From Bacillus sp. B-jedd (lineage in GTDB: Bacteria > Bacillota > Bacilli > Bacillales > Cytobacillaceae): a stretch of DNA of 64,000 nt. Positions 38,576 through 47,167 of this stretch are shown one piece after another. The notes below the pieces were generated by a model that had not been told where the DNA came from, ran no database searches, and saw nothing but the letters and a program-made list of their open reading frames with translations. Where the stretch lies: NCBI RefSeq assembly GCF_000821085.1, contig NZ_CCXR01000001.1, forward strand, positions 2,687,001-2,751,000, in the 5' to 3' direction. The first letter of the stretch is position 1; each line of letters begins with the position of its first letter. Position numbers and translations under genes: made by a program.

Positions 38576-38722
38576 TTAACATCTTCCGTAGAAATACCAC
38601 CAGCCTCCAAAAAGAAGGACGATGATGAATAAGATGATAAAAAGCGCGTATACAAACCCATATCCACCTGGCCCACACGGATAGCTATACGGATAAGGCG
38701 CATACGGATAACCATAATACAT
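38576..38722 (-). CDS. YjcZ-type small sporulation protein
   Basis: 48 residues read in a frame different from the longer open frame here: MYYGYPYAPYPYSYPCGPGG, then a transmembrane helix rich in Ile/Leu/Phe (YALFIILFIIVLLFGGWWYF) and a short tail YGRC. The Tyr/Pro/Gly head plus FIIVLLF-type helix is the YjcZ family pattern. AAAGGGGTGAT lies 5 nt upstream of the ATG and a terminator follows. Members are made in sporulation; function is unknown. Confidence 0.85.
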   Translation of the reverse strand: MYYGYPYAPYPYSYPCGPGGYGFVYALFIILFIIVLLFGGWWYFYGRC

Positions 38723-38862
38723 GGATATCACCCCTTTCCCTTACTACAGGGTATGTACCTACATAAGGCTCCCACATAGGCATTTTTATTATTTTTAAAA
38801 GTTGGTCTCACTAAATGCTGTATAATGAATAAAAGCAGACTTAACAAATAGGAGAGAGCGAA

Positions 38863-39534
38863 TTGAAAAAAATCGTTCTAATAGATGATGAACAAAGAAT
38901 GCTGGATTTACTCGCCTTGTATTTAGTCCCTAGAGGGTATAACTGTTTAAAATATACTTCGCCTTTATCGGCATTGGCTTATTTGGAAACAGGGAAAGCT
39001 GATTTGGTGATCCTGGATGTGATGATGCCTGAAATGGACGGGTGGGAAGTTTGCGGAGAAATCAGAAGACGGTCTGACACACCGATTATCATGCTGACTG
39101 CCAGGACACAAAAGGCCGATATTGTGAAAGGATTGAAAATCGGTGCGGATGATTATATCTCTAAGCCATTTGATGAAGAAGAATTATTGGCCAGAATTGA
39201 GGCTGTCCTAAGAAGGAAAAACCCCGAAAACGGCTGGCTCACTTTCCACGGTCTTGAACTTAATCAGACTTCCTTTGAGCTGTATTATAAAAAGCGCCCA
39301 ATATCCTTGACACCGAAGGAGTTCGCGCTTCTCGGCATCTTTCTGCAAAACCGCAATAAAGTGTTTACCCGCGACCATTTGCTCTCCATCGTCTGGGGCT
39401 TTGCAGCTTCAACTGAAGACAGGACGGTCGATTCACATGTGAGAAATCTCAGGGACAAGCTCCGTAAAGCTGGCTTTCCAATTGACAGCCATTTATCAAC
39501 TGTATGGGGAGTCGGCTATAAATGGACAGAATAG
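38863..39534 (+). CDS. orphan OmpR/PhoB-type response regulator
   Basis: 223 residues. Receiver with D8-D9, phosphoacceptor D52 (LVILDVMMPEMDG), T79, K101 (DYISKPF), and a winged-helix DNA-binding domain (LTPKEFALLGIFLQNRNKV, SHVRNLRDKLRKAGFP, STVWGVGYKW). The start is TTG at 38863-38865 with AGGAGAGAG upstream. No histidine kinase gene is adjacent; the next gene is convergent sigK. It is phosphorylated by an unlinked kinase or works without one. Confidence 0.93.
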   Translation: MKKIVLIDDEQRMLDLLALYLVPRGYNCLKYTSPLSALAYLETGKADLVILDVMMPEMDGWEVCGEIRRRSDTPIIMLTARTQKADIVKGLKIGADDYISKPFDEEELLARIEAVLRRKNPENGWLTFHGLELNQTSFELYYKKRPISLTPKEFALLGIFLQNRNKVFTRDHLLSIVWGFAASTEDRTVDSHVRNLRDKLRKAGFPIDSHLSTVWGVGYKWTE

Positions 39535-39539
39535 AGAGC

Positions 39540-39582
39540 AAAAGGAAAGGCAGCTGTTATGAATCAGCTGCCTTTCCTTTTT
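39540..39582. terminator. bidirectional terminator between the regulator gene and sigK
   Basis: A 17-bp stem, 39540-39556 with 39565-39581 (core GGAAAGGCAGCTG and CAGCTGCCTTTCC), then T-rich sequence. It overlaps the sigK 3' end. Confidence 0.9.
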
Positions 39583-40288
39583 TGCGCCTGCCCTTTTCAG
39601 CTCGGTAAAATTCATGAAACATTTTCATCAGGGCCCGTTTTTCAATCCGGGAAACATAGCTCCTGGAAATCCCTAATTCCTTGGCAATCTCACGCTGGGT
39701 TTTTTCCTTCTGCATACCAAGTCCGAACCTGCTGACGATGACTTCTTTTTCTCTGGCATCAAGAACACCAATATACTGTTTTATTTTTTCAAGCTCCATA
39801 TTCAGCTGAATTGTTTCAATGACATCCTCCGATTCAGACTTAAGGACATCAATTAACGATATTTCATTTCCTTCCTTATCCTGGCCGATTGGATCGTGCA
39901 AGGAAACATCCTTTTTTGTCTTCTTTAAAGCTCTTAAGTGCATGAGTATTTCATTTTCTATACAACGCGCAGCATAAGTGGCAAGCTTTGTCCCCTTCCC
40001 GTCTGAATAGCTTTCAATCGCTTTAATCAGGCCAATCGTTCCGATGGAAATCAAATCCTCGGCATCCTCGCCGGTGTTCTCGAACTTTTTGACAATATGG
40101 GCAACGAGGCGGAGATTGTGTTCAATTAGGAGATTGCGCGCATTCGAGTCACCTGCGGCCATAAGCTGGAGATATTTTTTTTCATCAGCAGAAGACAACG
40201 GTTGCGGAAATGCGTTATTCTTTACATAGGAGACAAGAAAAAGAAATTCTTTTACCAAATATCCGAGGGCGGTCAGAATACCAGACAT
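39557..40288 (-). CDS. sigK: RNA polymerase sporulation sigma factor SigK, uninterrupted
   Basis: Late mother-cell sigma factor. It is 243 residues including the pro-sequence [20 protein letters not shown], which is removed by SpoIVFB. Region 2 ([53 protein letters not shown]) and region 4 ([20 protein letters not shown]) are complete in a single frame. In B. subtilis the gene is split by the skin element; no such break is seen here. GGGGAG precedes the ATG. Confidence 0.97.
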   Translation of the reverse strand: MSGILTALGYLVKEFLFLVSYVKNNAFPQPLSSADEKKYLQLMAAGDSNARNLLIEHNLRLVAHIVKKFENTGEDAEDLISIGTIGLIKAIESYSDGKGTKLATYAARCIENEILMHLRALKKTKKDVSLHDPIGQDKEGNEISLIDVLKSESEDVIETIQLNMELEKIKQYIGVLDAREKEVIVSRFGLGMQKEKTQREIAKELGISRSYVSRIEKRALMKMFHEFYRAEKGRRKKGKAADS

Positions 40289-40441
40289 ACTTTCTCCCCG
40301 CTTTCTGCTAAGCTTATAACTAATTCCTATGTTTTATTGGGCTGGAAAGTGTCTGTCCGCTGAAAATTTCCGTATTTTGCTAAAAGAATCACTATATTGT
40401 TGAGAATTATCAACATTCTGCTTGTATTTGCAAAATGGCCT

Positions 40442-40471
40442 TTGGACTTTGGGAAAGCCGGACGGTACAAT
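40442..40471 (+). promoter_or_regulatory. SigA promoter of the 53-residue membrane protein gene
   Basis: TTGGAC (40442-40447), 18 bp, TACAAT (40466-40471), 36 nt before the ATG. Confidence 0.6.
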
Positions 40472-40506
40472 GTAAGCTAAGAGATAGGAAGAAAAAGGGG
40501 AGCGCC

Positions 40507-40668
40507 ATGCCGGAAAAAGTAGTTTTGCTTTTAGTATTGATTCTTGTTATTACTGCTGCAGCTGCACAAGTCATTTTCGGGGACATCTCAGCCCCGCGGC
40601 TGATAGCGGCTGTCGCGGCTGTCCTGCTGATCGTTTATTTATGGTTCAGGCCGGGACGCCGGAGATAA
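40507..40668 (+). CDS. small membrane protein, two predicted helices
   Basis: 53 residues from the ATG at 40507 (AAAGGGGAG 5 nt upstream). MPEKVVLLLVLILVITAAAA is a first hydrophobic segment and LIAAVAAVLLIVYLWF a second, joined by QVIFGDISAPR, with a basic tail RPGRRR. A promoter and a strong terminator frame it, so it is a real monocistronic unit. I do not recognise the family; function unknown. Confidence 0.75.
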   Translation: MPEKVVLLLVLILVITAAAAQVIFGDISAPRLIAAVAAVLLIVYLWFRPGRRR

Positions 40669-40687
40669 TTTGATGGAAAACGAAAAC

Positions 40688-40734
40688 GGGTGCCGGAAAA
40701 TCAGATAAACTGACTTCCCGGCACCCCTTTTTTT
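40688..40734 (+). terminator. terminator of the 53-residue protein gene
   Basis: GGGTGCCGG (40688-40696) pairs with CCGGCACCC (40718-40726), an inner TCAG/CTGA pair strengthens it, and TTTTTTT follows. Confidence 0.92.
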
Positions 40735-40739
40735 AAAAC

Positions 40740-40829
40740 TTAATCCTCTACACTTACCTCAGCTGCAATAATACAGCCTATTACGCCAGTAAGAATAAGT
40801 GCCATTACCATTAAGAACATAACCAGCAT
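40740..40829 (-). CDS. possible 29-residue membrane peptide
   Basis: ATG at 40827-40829 (or the internal ATG at 40818-40820 giving 26 residues, better spaced from GAGGG). It reads a hydrophobic stretch MFLMVMALILTGVIGCIIAA followed by EVSVED. Single transmembrane helix with an acidic tail. No family recognised; the reading frame is short and support comes only from the ribosome-binding site and the helix. Confidence 0.45.
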   Translation of the reverse strand: MLVMFLMVMALILTGVIGCIIAAEVSVED

Positions 40830-40913
40830 CCCTCGCTCTGTCCATTATTCATATCTTAAGATTTATTATAGTATAAACCTTGAAAACCGTACAGTATTGT
40901 ATGTTTTCGGCCT

Positions 40914-40970
40914 CTATTGCTTATTTTTCCGCCGAAAGATAAATGTCAGTAAAAAACAGTGGATCGGCAT
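40914..40970 (-). CDS. 18-residue peptide, YrzI-like fragment, last ORF of the micropeptide operon
   Basis: Reads MPIHCFLLTFIFRRKNKQ. Its ATG directly follows the TAA of the 33-residue ORF, and AAAGGAGG lies 8 nt upstream inside that ORF. The hydrophobic-then-basic pattern resembles the first 18 residues of the two YrzI-type peptides upstream (for example MVLNIFFVTVTIKKR). Too short for firm proof; the strong ribosome-binding site is the main support. Confidence 0.5.
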   Translation of the reverse strand: MPIHCFLLTFIFRRKNKQ

Positions 40971-41072
40971 TTATAGTTCCTCCTTTCGGAACCCTTGAAT
41001 TAACCGGTATCTGTCAAAATCCAAAGGCAACCTCTTCTTTTCTGCAATATGAATAACTTTTCCATTTATCAT
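40971..41072 (-). CDS. 33-residue peptide in the micropeptide operon
   Basis: ATG at 41070-41072 with AAAGGGTGG about 3 nt upstream. It reads MINGKVIHIAEKKRLPLDFD and then RYRLIQGFRKEEL. Soluble and basic, no membrane helix. It lies 17 nt after the second YrzI-type gene and is immediately followed by the 18-residue ORF. Family not recognised. Confidence 0.5.
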   Translation of the reverse strand: MINGKVIHIAEKKRLPLDFDRYRLIQGFRKEEL

Positions 41073-41089
41073 TACCACCCTTTCATTGA

Positions 41090-41230
41090 TTAAAATGGCC
41101 TGTAAAGACTATACATTCGATGTTTGTTTTCTTCTTTTATCTTTCTTGTATGCTCGATGTTGATCAGTTCTTCCGGGCTGTAGTTCCTTTTTTGAATCGT
41201 AATTGTAAAAAAGAAAATATGAAGTGTCAT
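41090..41230 (-). CDS. YrzI family small protein, copy 2
   Basis: 46 residues from the ATG at 41228-41230 with AAGGTGGTG 6 nt upstream. MTLHIFFFTITIQKRNYSPE then a charged helix (ELINIEHTRKIKEENKH) and the ending YSLYRPF. Same length, start pattern and Y(R/S)xxRPF-type ending as copy 1, so a tandem duplication. YrzI proteins are short Bacillus peptides with a hydrophobic head and basic body; function not established. Confidence 0.82.
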   Translation of the reverse strand: MTLHIFFFTITIQKRNYSPEELINIEHTRKIKEENKHRMYSLYRPF

Positions 41231-41249
41231 TGTTTATCACCACCTTAAA

Positions 41250-41390
41250 TTAGAACGGGCGGTACATTGAAAATTGGCGATCTTTGTTTTGTTCGGTAAT
41301 TTTCTGAATGCTTTCCCGTCTTTTGATTTCTTCCGGGTCTATTACTCGTTTTTTGATTGTCACAGTTACAAAGAAAATGTTTAATACCAT
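41250..41390 (-). CDS. YrzI family small protein, copy 1
   Basis: 46 residues from the ATG at 41388-41390 with AAAGGAGGTGA 5-8 nt upstream. MVLNIFFVTVTIKKRVIDPE then EIKRRESIQKITEQNKD and the ending SMYRPF. The next copy starts 19 nt downstream. Transcription reaching it must pass two terminators (41543-41572 and 41439-41464) after the promoter at 41723-41751 unless another promoter exists. Confidence 0.85.
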   Translation of the reverse strand: MVLNIFFVTVTIKKRVIDPEEIKRRESIQKITEQNKDRQFSMYRPF

Positions 41391-41431
41391 TTATGTCACC
41401 TCCTTTATTCATTTCATATCCTTTTGGGCGC

Positions 41432-41464
41432 AAAAAAACCGCAGGGATAAAAGAATCTCTGCGG
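41432..41464 (-). terminator. terminator T2 directly before the YrzI genes
   Basis: CCGCAG (41439-41444) pairs with CTGCGG (41459-41464), extended by a GGGAT/ATCTC pairing with a mismatch; the minus strand then reads TTTTTTT (41432-41438). The sequence around its 3' arm, CCCTGCGGT then T run then TGYGCC, is repeated in terminator T1. Confidence 0.85.
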
Positions 41465-41471
41465 CAGACAA

Positions 41472-41523
41472 TCACCCTAATATAGGCCTCCTGACGTACT
41501 GGAGGGCTTTCCTATATGGGTGA
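41472..41523 (-). ncRNA. long leader hairpin between the two terminators
   Basis: A nested inverted repeat: TCACCC/GGGTGA (41472-41477, 41518-41523), ATATAGG/CCTATAT (41480-41486, 41511-41517), CCTCC/GGAGG (41487-41491, 41501-41505), with a 9-nt loop. No T tract follows, so it is a structural element of the leader RNA, possibly regulatory. Confidence 0.65.
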
Positions 41524-41537
41524 GTGAATTTTAGGCA

Positions 41538-41572
41538 CAAAAATACCGCAGGGCAAAGTTCTCCCACGGTAT
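41538..41572 (-). terminator. terminator T1 after the leader peptide ORF
   Basis: ATACCG (41543-41548) pairs with CGGTAT (41567-41572) and GGG with CCC inside, loop about 9 nt; the minus strand continues TTTTTG. It begins 28 nt after the leader peptide stop. Confidence 0.75.
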
Positions 41573-41599
41573 GGATACGGCTGATTCACATTAAAACTG

Positions 41600-41677
41600 T
41601 TAAGCAATCCAATCCCTGAAGGCAGAACATGCATGATTCTTATATAAAGTTTTTTGGTTGTTGTAAAACTTGATCAT
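41600..41677 (-). CDS. 25-residue putative leader peptide
   Basis: ATG at 41675-41677 with AAAGGAGG 7 nt upstream, about 40 nt after a strong promoter. It reads MIKFYNNQKTLYKNHACSAF and ends RDWIA. A terminator and a long hairpin follow before the YrzI genes, an arrangement typical of attenuation or of a stand-alone small peptide gene. No family recognised. Confidence 0.6.
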   Translation of the reverse strand: MIKFYNNQKTLYKNHACSAFRDWIA

Positions 41678-41722
41678 GGTAATGCCTCCTTTCAGGTTAG
41701 GTATTTTTTGCTTCCACAGGTA

Positions 41723-41751
41723 ATTATAACCACTATGAATGCATTTGTAAA
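41723..41751 (-). promoter_or_regulatory. strong SigA promoter of the micropeptide operon
   Basis: On the minus strand TTTACA (41746-41751), 17 bp, TATAAT (41723-41728): one mismatch to the full consensus. Confidence 0.85.
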
Positions 41752-41946
41752 CCCTTTTATCAGAAAATTTTTCCATCCCTACCTATTTTGCAGTCTAAAA
41801 GAATTTTAAAAGGAATACTAAGGTGTTTTTTTGGGTTATTCAGCGCGCTGCCTACGCTAACATCTAGGCCCAAGTAACAGAGGAAGGGTGCTGTCGACCT
41901 TTGATTCTGCCTTTAGTACCCGAAGCGACGTTTGGATGGTACCTTT

Positions 41947-42704
41947 CGGGCTCTAAGTCTTCATTTAGTGCCCGGAGAGATGATGGTCGGACGCCGTTCG
42001 GGCTCTAAATCTTCGTTTAGTGCCCGGAGGGGGAATTGCCGGGCAGGGTTCGGGCTCTAAGTCTTCGTTTAGTGCCCGGAGGGATGGATGAGGGGGGCGT
42101 TCGGGCTCTAAGTCTCCCTTTAGTTCCCGGAAGGATAATGGCCGTGGGCCGTTCGGGCTCTAAGTCTTCGTTTAGTGCCCGGAGGGATAATGGCCGGGGG
42201 CCGTTTGGGCTCTAAGTCTTCATTTAGTGCCCGGAGAGATGATGGTCGGACGCCGTTCGGGCTCTAAGTCTTCGTTTAGTGCCCGGAGGGGGAATTGCCG
42301 GGCAGGGTTCAGGCTCTAAGTCTTCGTTTAGTGCCCGGAAGGATGTTAGCCTGGTGCCGTCCGCGTTCTAAGTCTTCCTTTAGAACCCGGAAGGATGTTA
42401 GCCTGGTGCCGTCCGCGTTCTAAGTCTTCCTTTAGAACCCGGAAGGATGTTAGCCTGGTGCCGTCCGCGTTCTAAGTCTCCCTTTAGAACGCGAAGAGAG
42501 GTTAGCCTAATGCCTTCCGCGTTCTAAGTCTCCCTTTAGAACGCGAAGAGACGTTCGCCTGGTGCCGTTCGCGTTCTAAGTCTCCCTTTAGAACGCGAAG
42601 AGAGGTTAGCCTAATGCCATCCGTGTTCTAAGTCTCCCTTTAGAACGCGAAGAGAGGTTAGCCTAATGCCATCCGCGTTCTAAATCCCCTTTTAGTACAC
42701 AAGG
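41947..42704. repeat. tandem array of fifteen 52-bp hairpin-forming repeats
   Basis: Units begin at 41947, 41999, 42051, 42102, 42154, 42206, 42258, 42310, 42362, 42414, 42466, 42518, 42570, 42622 and 42674; the step is 52 bp, once 51. Each unit carries an inverted repeat. Units 1-8 have arms near CGGGCTCTAA and TTTAGTGCCCG; units 11-15 have CGCGTTCTAA and TTTAGAACGCG; units 9-10 are hybrids (CGCGTTCTAA with TTTAGAACCCG). The loop is GTCTTCG or GTCTCCC. The linker between hairpins is GGAGRGATGATGG-like or GAGAGGTTAGCCTAATGCC-like. A degenerate unit lies at about 41897-41925. No ORF runs through it. It is flanked by the micropeptide operon and yrhC. Confidence 0.95.
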
Positions 42705-42802
42705 ACACAAAACGGCGTTTAACTGAGGCCGCCCGGAAGCACTCCTGAACGAAGCCCGGAATTGCAGCCTAGCTGACTGGCGTACATTCCTGAAATGAAA
42801 AA

Positions 42803-42844
42803 AGACCATAGCCCCCCCGGCACTCCCCGGTTTGGCTACAGTCT
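42803..42844 (-). terminator. yrhC terminator
   Basis: AGACCATAGCC (42803-42813) pairs with GGCTACAGTCT (42834-42844) with wobble; an inner CCGG pairing exists; the minus strand continues TTTTTCATTTC. Confidence 0.75.
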
Positions 42845-42874
42845 GAAACGCCGCAACGGCGCAGAATTTATATA

Positions 42875-43129
42875 TTAAGAGAAATACTCTTCTCCATCCT
42901 CATGTTCCAATAGCATTTCACGATATTCTTTCGATTTTTGCAAAAAGAGGATTGATGCTGCCAGGAAAACGAGTGAAGACACCGTCATGCCGATTTTATC
43001 AACGGAATCGGCCGATGGGGTGGGAAGAATCGCTCCAAGGTAAAAAAATGAGCCGGCTGCCAATAGAACGATGCCAAACCATTTGGTATCGCACATTTTT
43101 TCATATAAATCTTTTGCATGTTTTTGCAT
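42875..43129 (-). CDS. yrhC: YrhC family membrane protein
   Basis: 84 residues from the ATG at 43127-43129 (AGGTGGG upstream; a GTG three codons earlier is less well placed). Two hydrophobic helices (WFGIVLLAAGSFFYLGAILP, and IGMTVSSLVFLAASILFLQK) and an acidic tail. It follows mccB as in the B. subtilis yrrT-mtnN-mccA-mccB-yrhC order, but here a terminator separates it. Function unknown. Confidence 0.85.
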   Translation of the reverse strand: MQKHAKDLYEKMCDTKWFGIVLLAAGSFFYLGAILPTPSADSVDKIGMTVSSLVFLAASILFLQKSKEYREMLLEHEDGEEYFS

Positions 43130-43285
43130 ATCGCCCACCTGCTTTTCTAAAAGATTACTAAACTAATTTAACATATTTAACAGCCTAGCGAGCGATGTAA
43201 TTATTAACATTGTTGGAACATTGTTTTTGTAGCCCAGTGACCCATTCGAAGTCCGTCATCCAAAAAACGGAAGAGAATTGAAAAA

Positions 43286-43306
43286 CCGGCCCAAATGATG
43301 GACCGG
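43286..43306 (-). terminator. mccB terminator
   Basis: CCGG (43286-43289) pairs with CCGG (43303-43306), extended by CC/GG beyond one mismatch; the minus strand continues TTTTTCAATTC. Confidence 0.65.
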
Positions 43307-43319
43307 CTTAATCTTGAGA

Positions 43320-45379
<2,060 letters not shown>

Positions 45380-45405
45380 GCTTCTCCCCCTGTTCAGTCC
45401 CGAAA

Positions 45406-46104
45406 TTACTTATTTAGTGCCGAAACCATTTTCATGACAAGTGTTGCTGAATTATGGGCGGCTTTATCGAGGAACTGTTCAAAGGACATGCCAGATTCCT
45501 TCCCTGCAATATCGGACAGGGAGCGAATGATCACGAAGGGGACGTTGAACTGGTGAGCAACTTGTGCGATTGCTGCCGCCTCCATTTCCACCGCCTGCAG
45601 GCCCGTAAACTTGGTCCGTACATATTCGACCCTTTCCGGATCATGCATAAATGAATCCCCGGTCGCGATCATTCCTTTCACTATTTGGATTCCTTCGATG
45701 GTGGCTGCGGCATCCTCCGCAACCGTGACCAGCTTTTCATCAGGCTTGAAAGCGGCCGGAAGCTGGGGAACCTGGCCATATTCATAGCCAAACGCCGTCA
45801 CATCAACGTCATGATGGCGGACTTCCGAAGAAATGACCGCGTCGCCTACTTCAAGGGACGGGTCGAAACCGCCGGCAGAGCCAGTGTTGATAATGGCATC
45901 CGGCTTGTATTTTTCAAGCAGGATTGTTGTCGACATCGCCGCATTTACCTTTCCGATGCCGGAGCGGAGCAGGATGACGTCCGCTCCCTCCATTTCACCA
46001 AATGTAAACTCACAGCCGGCCACGACTTCCCGAGTCTGGCCTTTCATATTGCTCCTCAATAATGAAACTTCTTCTTCCATTGCCCCGATAATGGCTATTT
46101 TCAT
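45406..46104 (-). CDS. mtnN: 5'-methylthioadenosine/S-adenosylhomocysteine nucleosidase
   Basis: Cleaves adenine from MTA and SAH. It is 232 residues: [20 protein letters not shown] with the catalytic Glu, [20 protein letters not shown], and [20 protein letters not shown] with the ribose-binding Glu and [10 protein letters not shown] with the catalytic Asp. It feeds S-ribosylhomocysteine toward homocysteine and the Mcc pathway. Spaced 13 nt after yrrT. Confidence 0.97.
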   Translation of the reverse strand: MKIAIIGAMEEEVSLLRSNMKGQTREVVAGCEFTFGEMEGADVILLRSGIGKVNAAMSTTILLEKYKPDAIINTGSAGGFDPSLEVGDAVISSEVRHHDVDVTAFGYEYGQVPQLPAAFKPDEKLVTVAEDAAATIEGIQIVKGMIATGDSFMHDPERVEYVRTKFTGLQAVEMEAAAIAQVAHQFNVPFVIIRSLSDIAGKESGMSFEQFLDKAAHNSATLVMKMVSALNK

Positions 46105-46117
46105 TTAAATACCTCTC

Positions 46118-46759
46118 TCATTCGTTTTTTATTCCTTCCATCAGCCAGACAAACTCATTGCACTTTGTAAAGCTTGAGTGAAATCCGTTTTCTTCAAGCA
46201 TGCGTTGCAATACTGGAATCGTTGTATAATACTCACGCTCAAGGTCGGCGGCCAGGTTATGGAAGCCTTTGCTTTTTGCTTCATTTATAGCGCTGTTGTA
46301 TGCTTCCTCGCTTACATACATCGTGTCCGCAAATACTATTTTACCACCAACGGGCAAAATTTTGCCATAAAGGGCTATAGCTTCCTGTTTCTCTAAATCG
46401 GTCAAATGATGGAACGCATAAGTGCTCACGAACGAAACCGGCTGTTCAAGCTCTGGAAATTGCAGAAAATCACCATCGAGGATGGAAACCCTGCCTCCGA
46501 GCTTGTCATCAGCAATCTGTCTCATCGCAGGGGACGGTTCTATTCCGGTGACCCTGTGGCCCAGTGCCAAAAGGCGGGTGGTCAAATTGCCCGTGCCGAG
46601 GCCAAACTCAACGACATGGCCTATCGCTTTCGCCGCAACCTTATCAAGTATCGTTTCATAGCCGTTGAATACTTCCTCATACTCCCTGTCATGCCCATCA
46701 ACCGTTTGATCGTACGTATCGGCCCATACTTCAAATAACTCGAGAAATTCCCTGCCCAT
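46118..46759 (-). CDS. yrrT: SAM-dependent methyltransferase YrrT
   Basis: 213 residues. MGREFLELFEVWADTYDQTV start, motif I VVEFGLGTGNLTTRLLALGH, VTGIEPSPAMRQIA. First gene of yrrT-mtnN-mccA-mccB, whose context suggests it produces SAH from SAM; the acceptor is not known. A CymR-like element lies in its upstream region. Confidence 0.92.
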   Translation of the reverse strand: MGREFLELFEVWADTYDQTVDGHDREYEEVFNGYETILDKVAAKAIGHVVEFGLGTGNLTTRLLALGHRVTGIEPSPAMRQIADDKLGGRVSILDGDFLQFPELEQPVSFVSTYAFHHLTDLEKQEAIALYGKILPVGGKIVFADTMYVSEEAYNSAINEAKSKGFHNLAADLEREYYTTIPVLQRMLEENGFHSSFTKCNEFVWLMEGIKNE

Positions 46760-46791
46760 CTATATTCACGCTCCATTTTAATTAAACTAAC

Positions 46792-46812
46792 AATTCCTAT
46801 TGATATACTATG
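46792..46812 (-). promoter_or_regulatory. possible CymR box upstream of yrrT
   Basis: The minus strand reads TAGTATATCAATAGGAATT close to the described CymR motif (TAA-rich left half, RGGAATT right half). The yrrT operon is a CymR target in B. subtilis, so cysteine-responsive repression is likely here; this is an inference from the motif and orthology. Confidence 0.5.
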
Positions 46813-46931
46813 AATTAAACAAAACCTTGACCCAAATTTATCATATAACAAAGGAATCTTCAACAGCGTAATTGCGGGAAATGGCCTGTATTCGCTACAA
46901 TGAATAGGAGAAAATAGAGAGGATGACCGCT

Positions 46932-47138
46932 TTGAACCTGAATTTTGACTTAATCGAAGATAAAATTGAATTTTTTGATGCGACCAATTTGAAAACACTG
47001 GAGCAGAAGATCGCCTCCCAAATTGAAGTGAACAAGGCGATTATGCTTCAGGTCGAATCTGTATCACACCAGATGCATGTGAACGAAAACGGCCAGACTT
47101 ATTTTACAGCAGCCGTGCATTTCAAATTAAAAAAATAG
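46932..47138 (+). CDS. yrzA: YrzA family protein (DUF2536)
   Basis: 68 residues from the TTG at 46932 (GAGAGG 9 nt upstream); an in-frame ATG three codons earlier abuts the site and is less likely. LNLNFDLIEDKIEFFDATNL and SVSHQMHVNENGQTYFTAAV match YrzA of B. subtilis, which has the same position next to yrrS and yrrT. Small cytosolic protein; function unknown. Confidence 0.85.
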   Translation: MNLNFDLIEDKIEFFDATNLKTLEQKIASQIEVNKAIMLQVESVSHQMHVNENGQTYFTAAVHFKLKK

Positions 47139-47165
47139 CAGGGGACAGAATCAGCCCCTGCTATC
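47136..47165. terminator. bidirectional terminator between yrzA and yrrS
   Basis: TAGCAGGGG (47137-47145) pairs with CCCCTGCTA (47156-47164); A- and T-rich tracts on the two sides. Confidence 0.88.
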
Positions 47166-47167
47166 AT

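Noticed and set aside
38494..38715. 73-residue open frame on the minus strand covering the YjcZ-type gene
   Set aside because: No ribosome-binding site and no family pattern; the 48-residue frame in another register has the site, the YjcZ pattern and fits the terminator.
40289..40380. SigE/SigK-type promoter before sigK
   Set aside because: CATAGGAATTA resembles the -10 but with the wrong spacing inside, and no fitting -35 was found at the right distance.
40398..40415. TGTTGA/TCAACA palindrome before the 53-residue protein gene, considered as a Fur- or PerR-type box
   Set aside because: It lacks the TGATAATNATTATCA or TTATAATNATTATAA layout; left as an unexplained short palindrome.
41245..41475. 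76-residue open frame across terminator T2 and the first YrzI gene
   Set aside because: It would run through a strong terminator and lacks a ribosome-binding site; the YrzI frame starts inside it with AAAGGAGGTGA.
41947..42704. Resemblance of the 52-bp repeats to a CRISPR array
   Set aside because: The parts between hairpins are also repeated and not unique spacers, the unit length is continuous at 52 bp, the repeats vary, and no cas gene is near.
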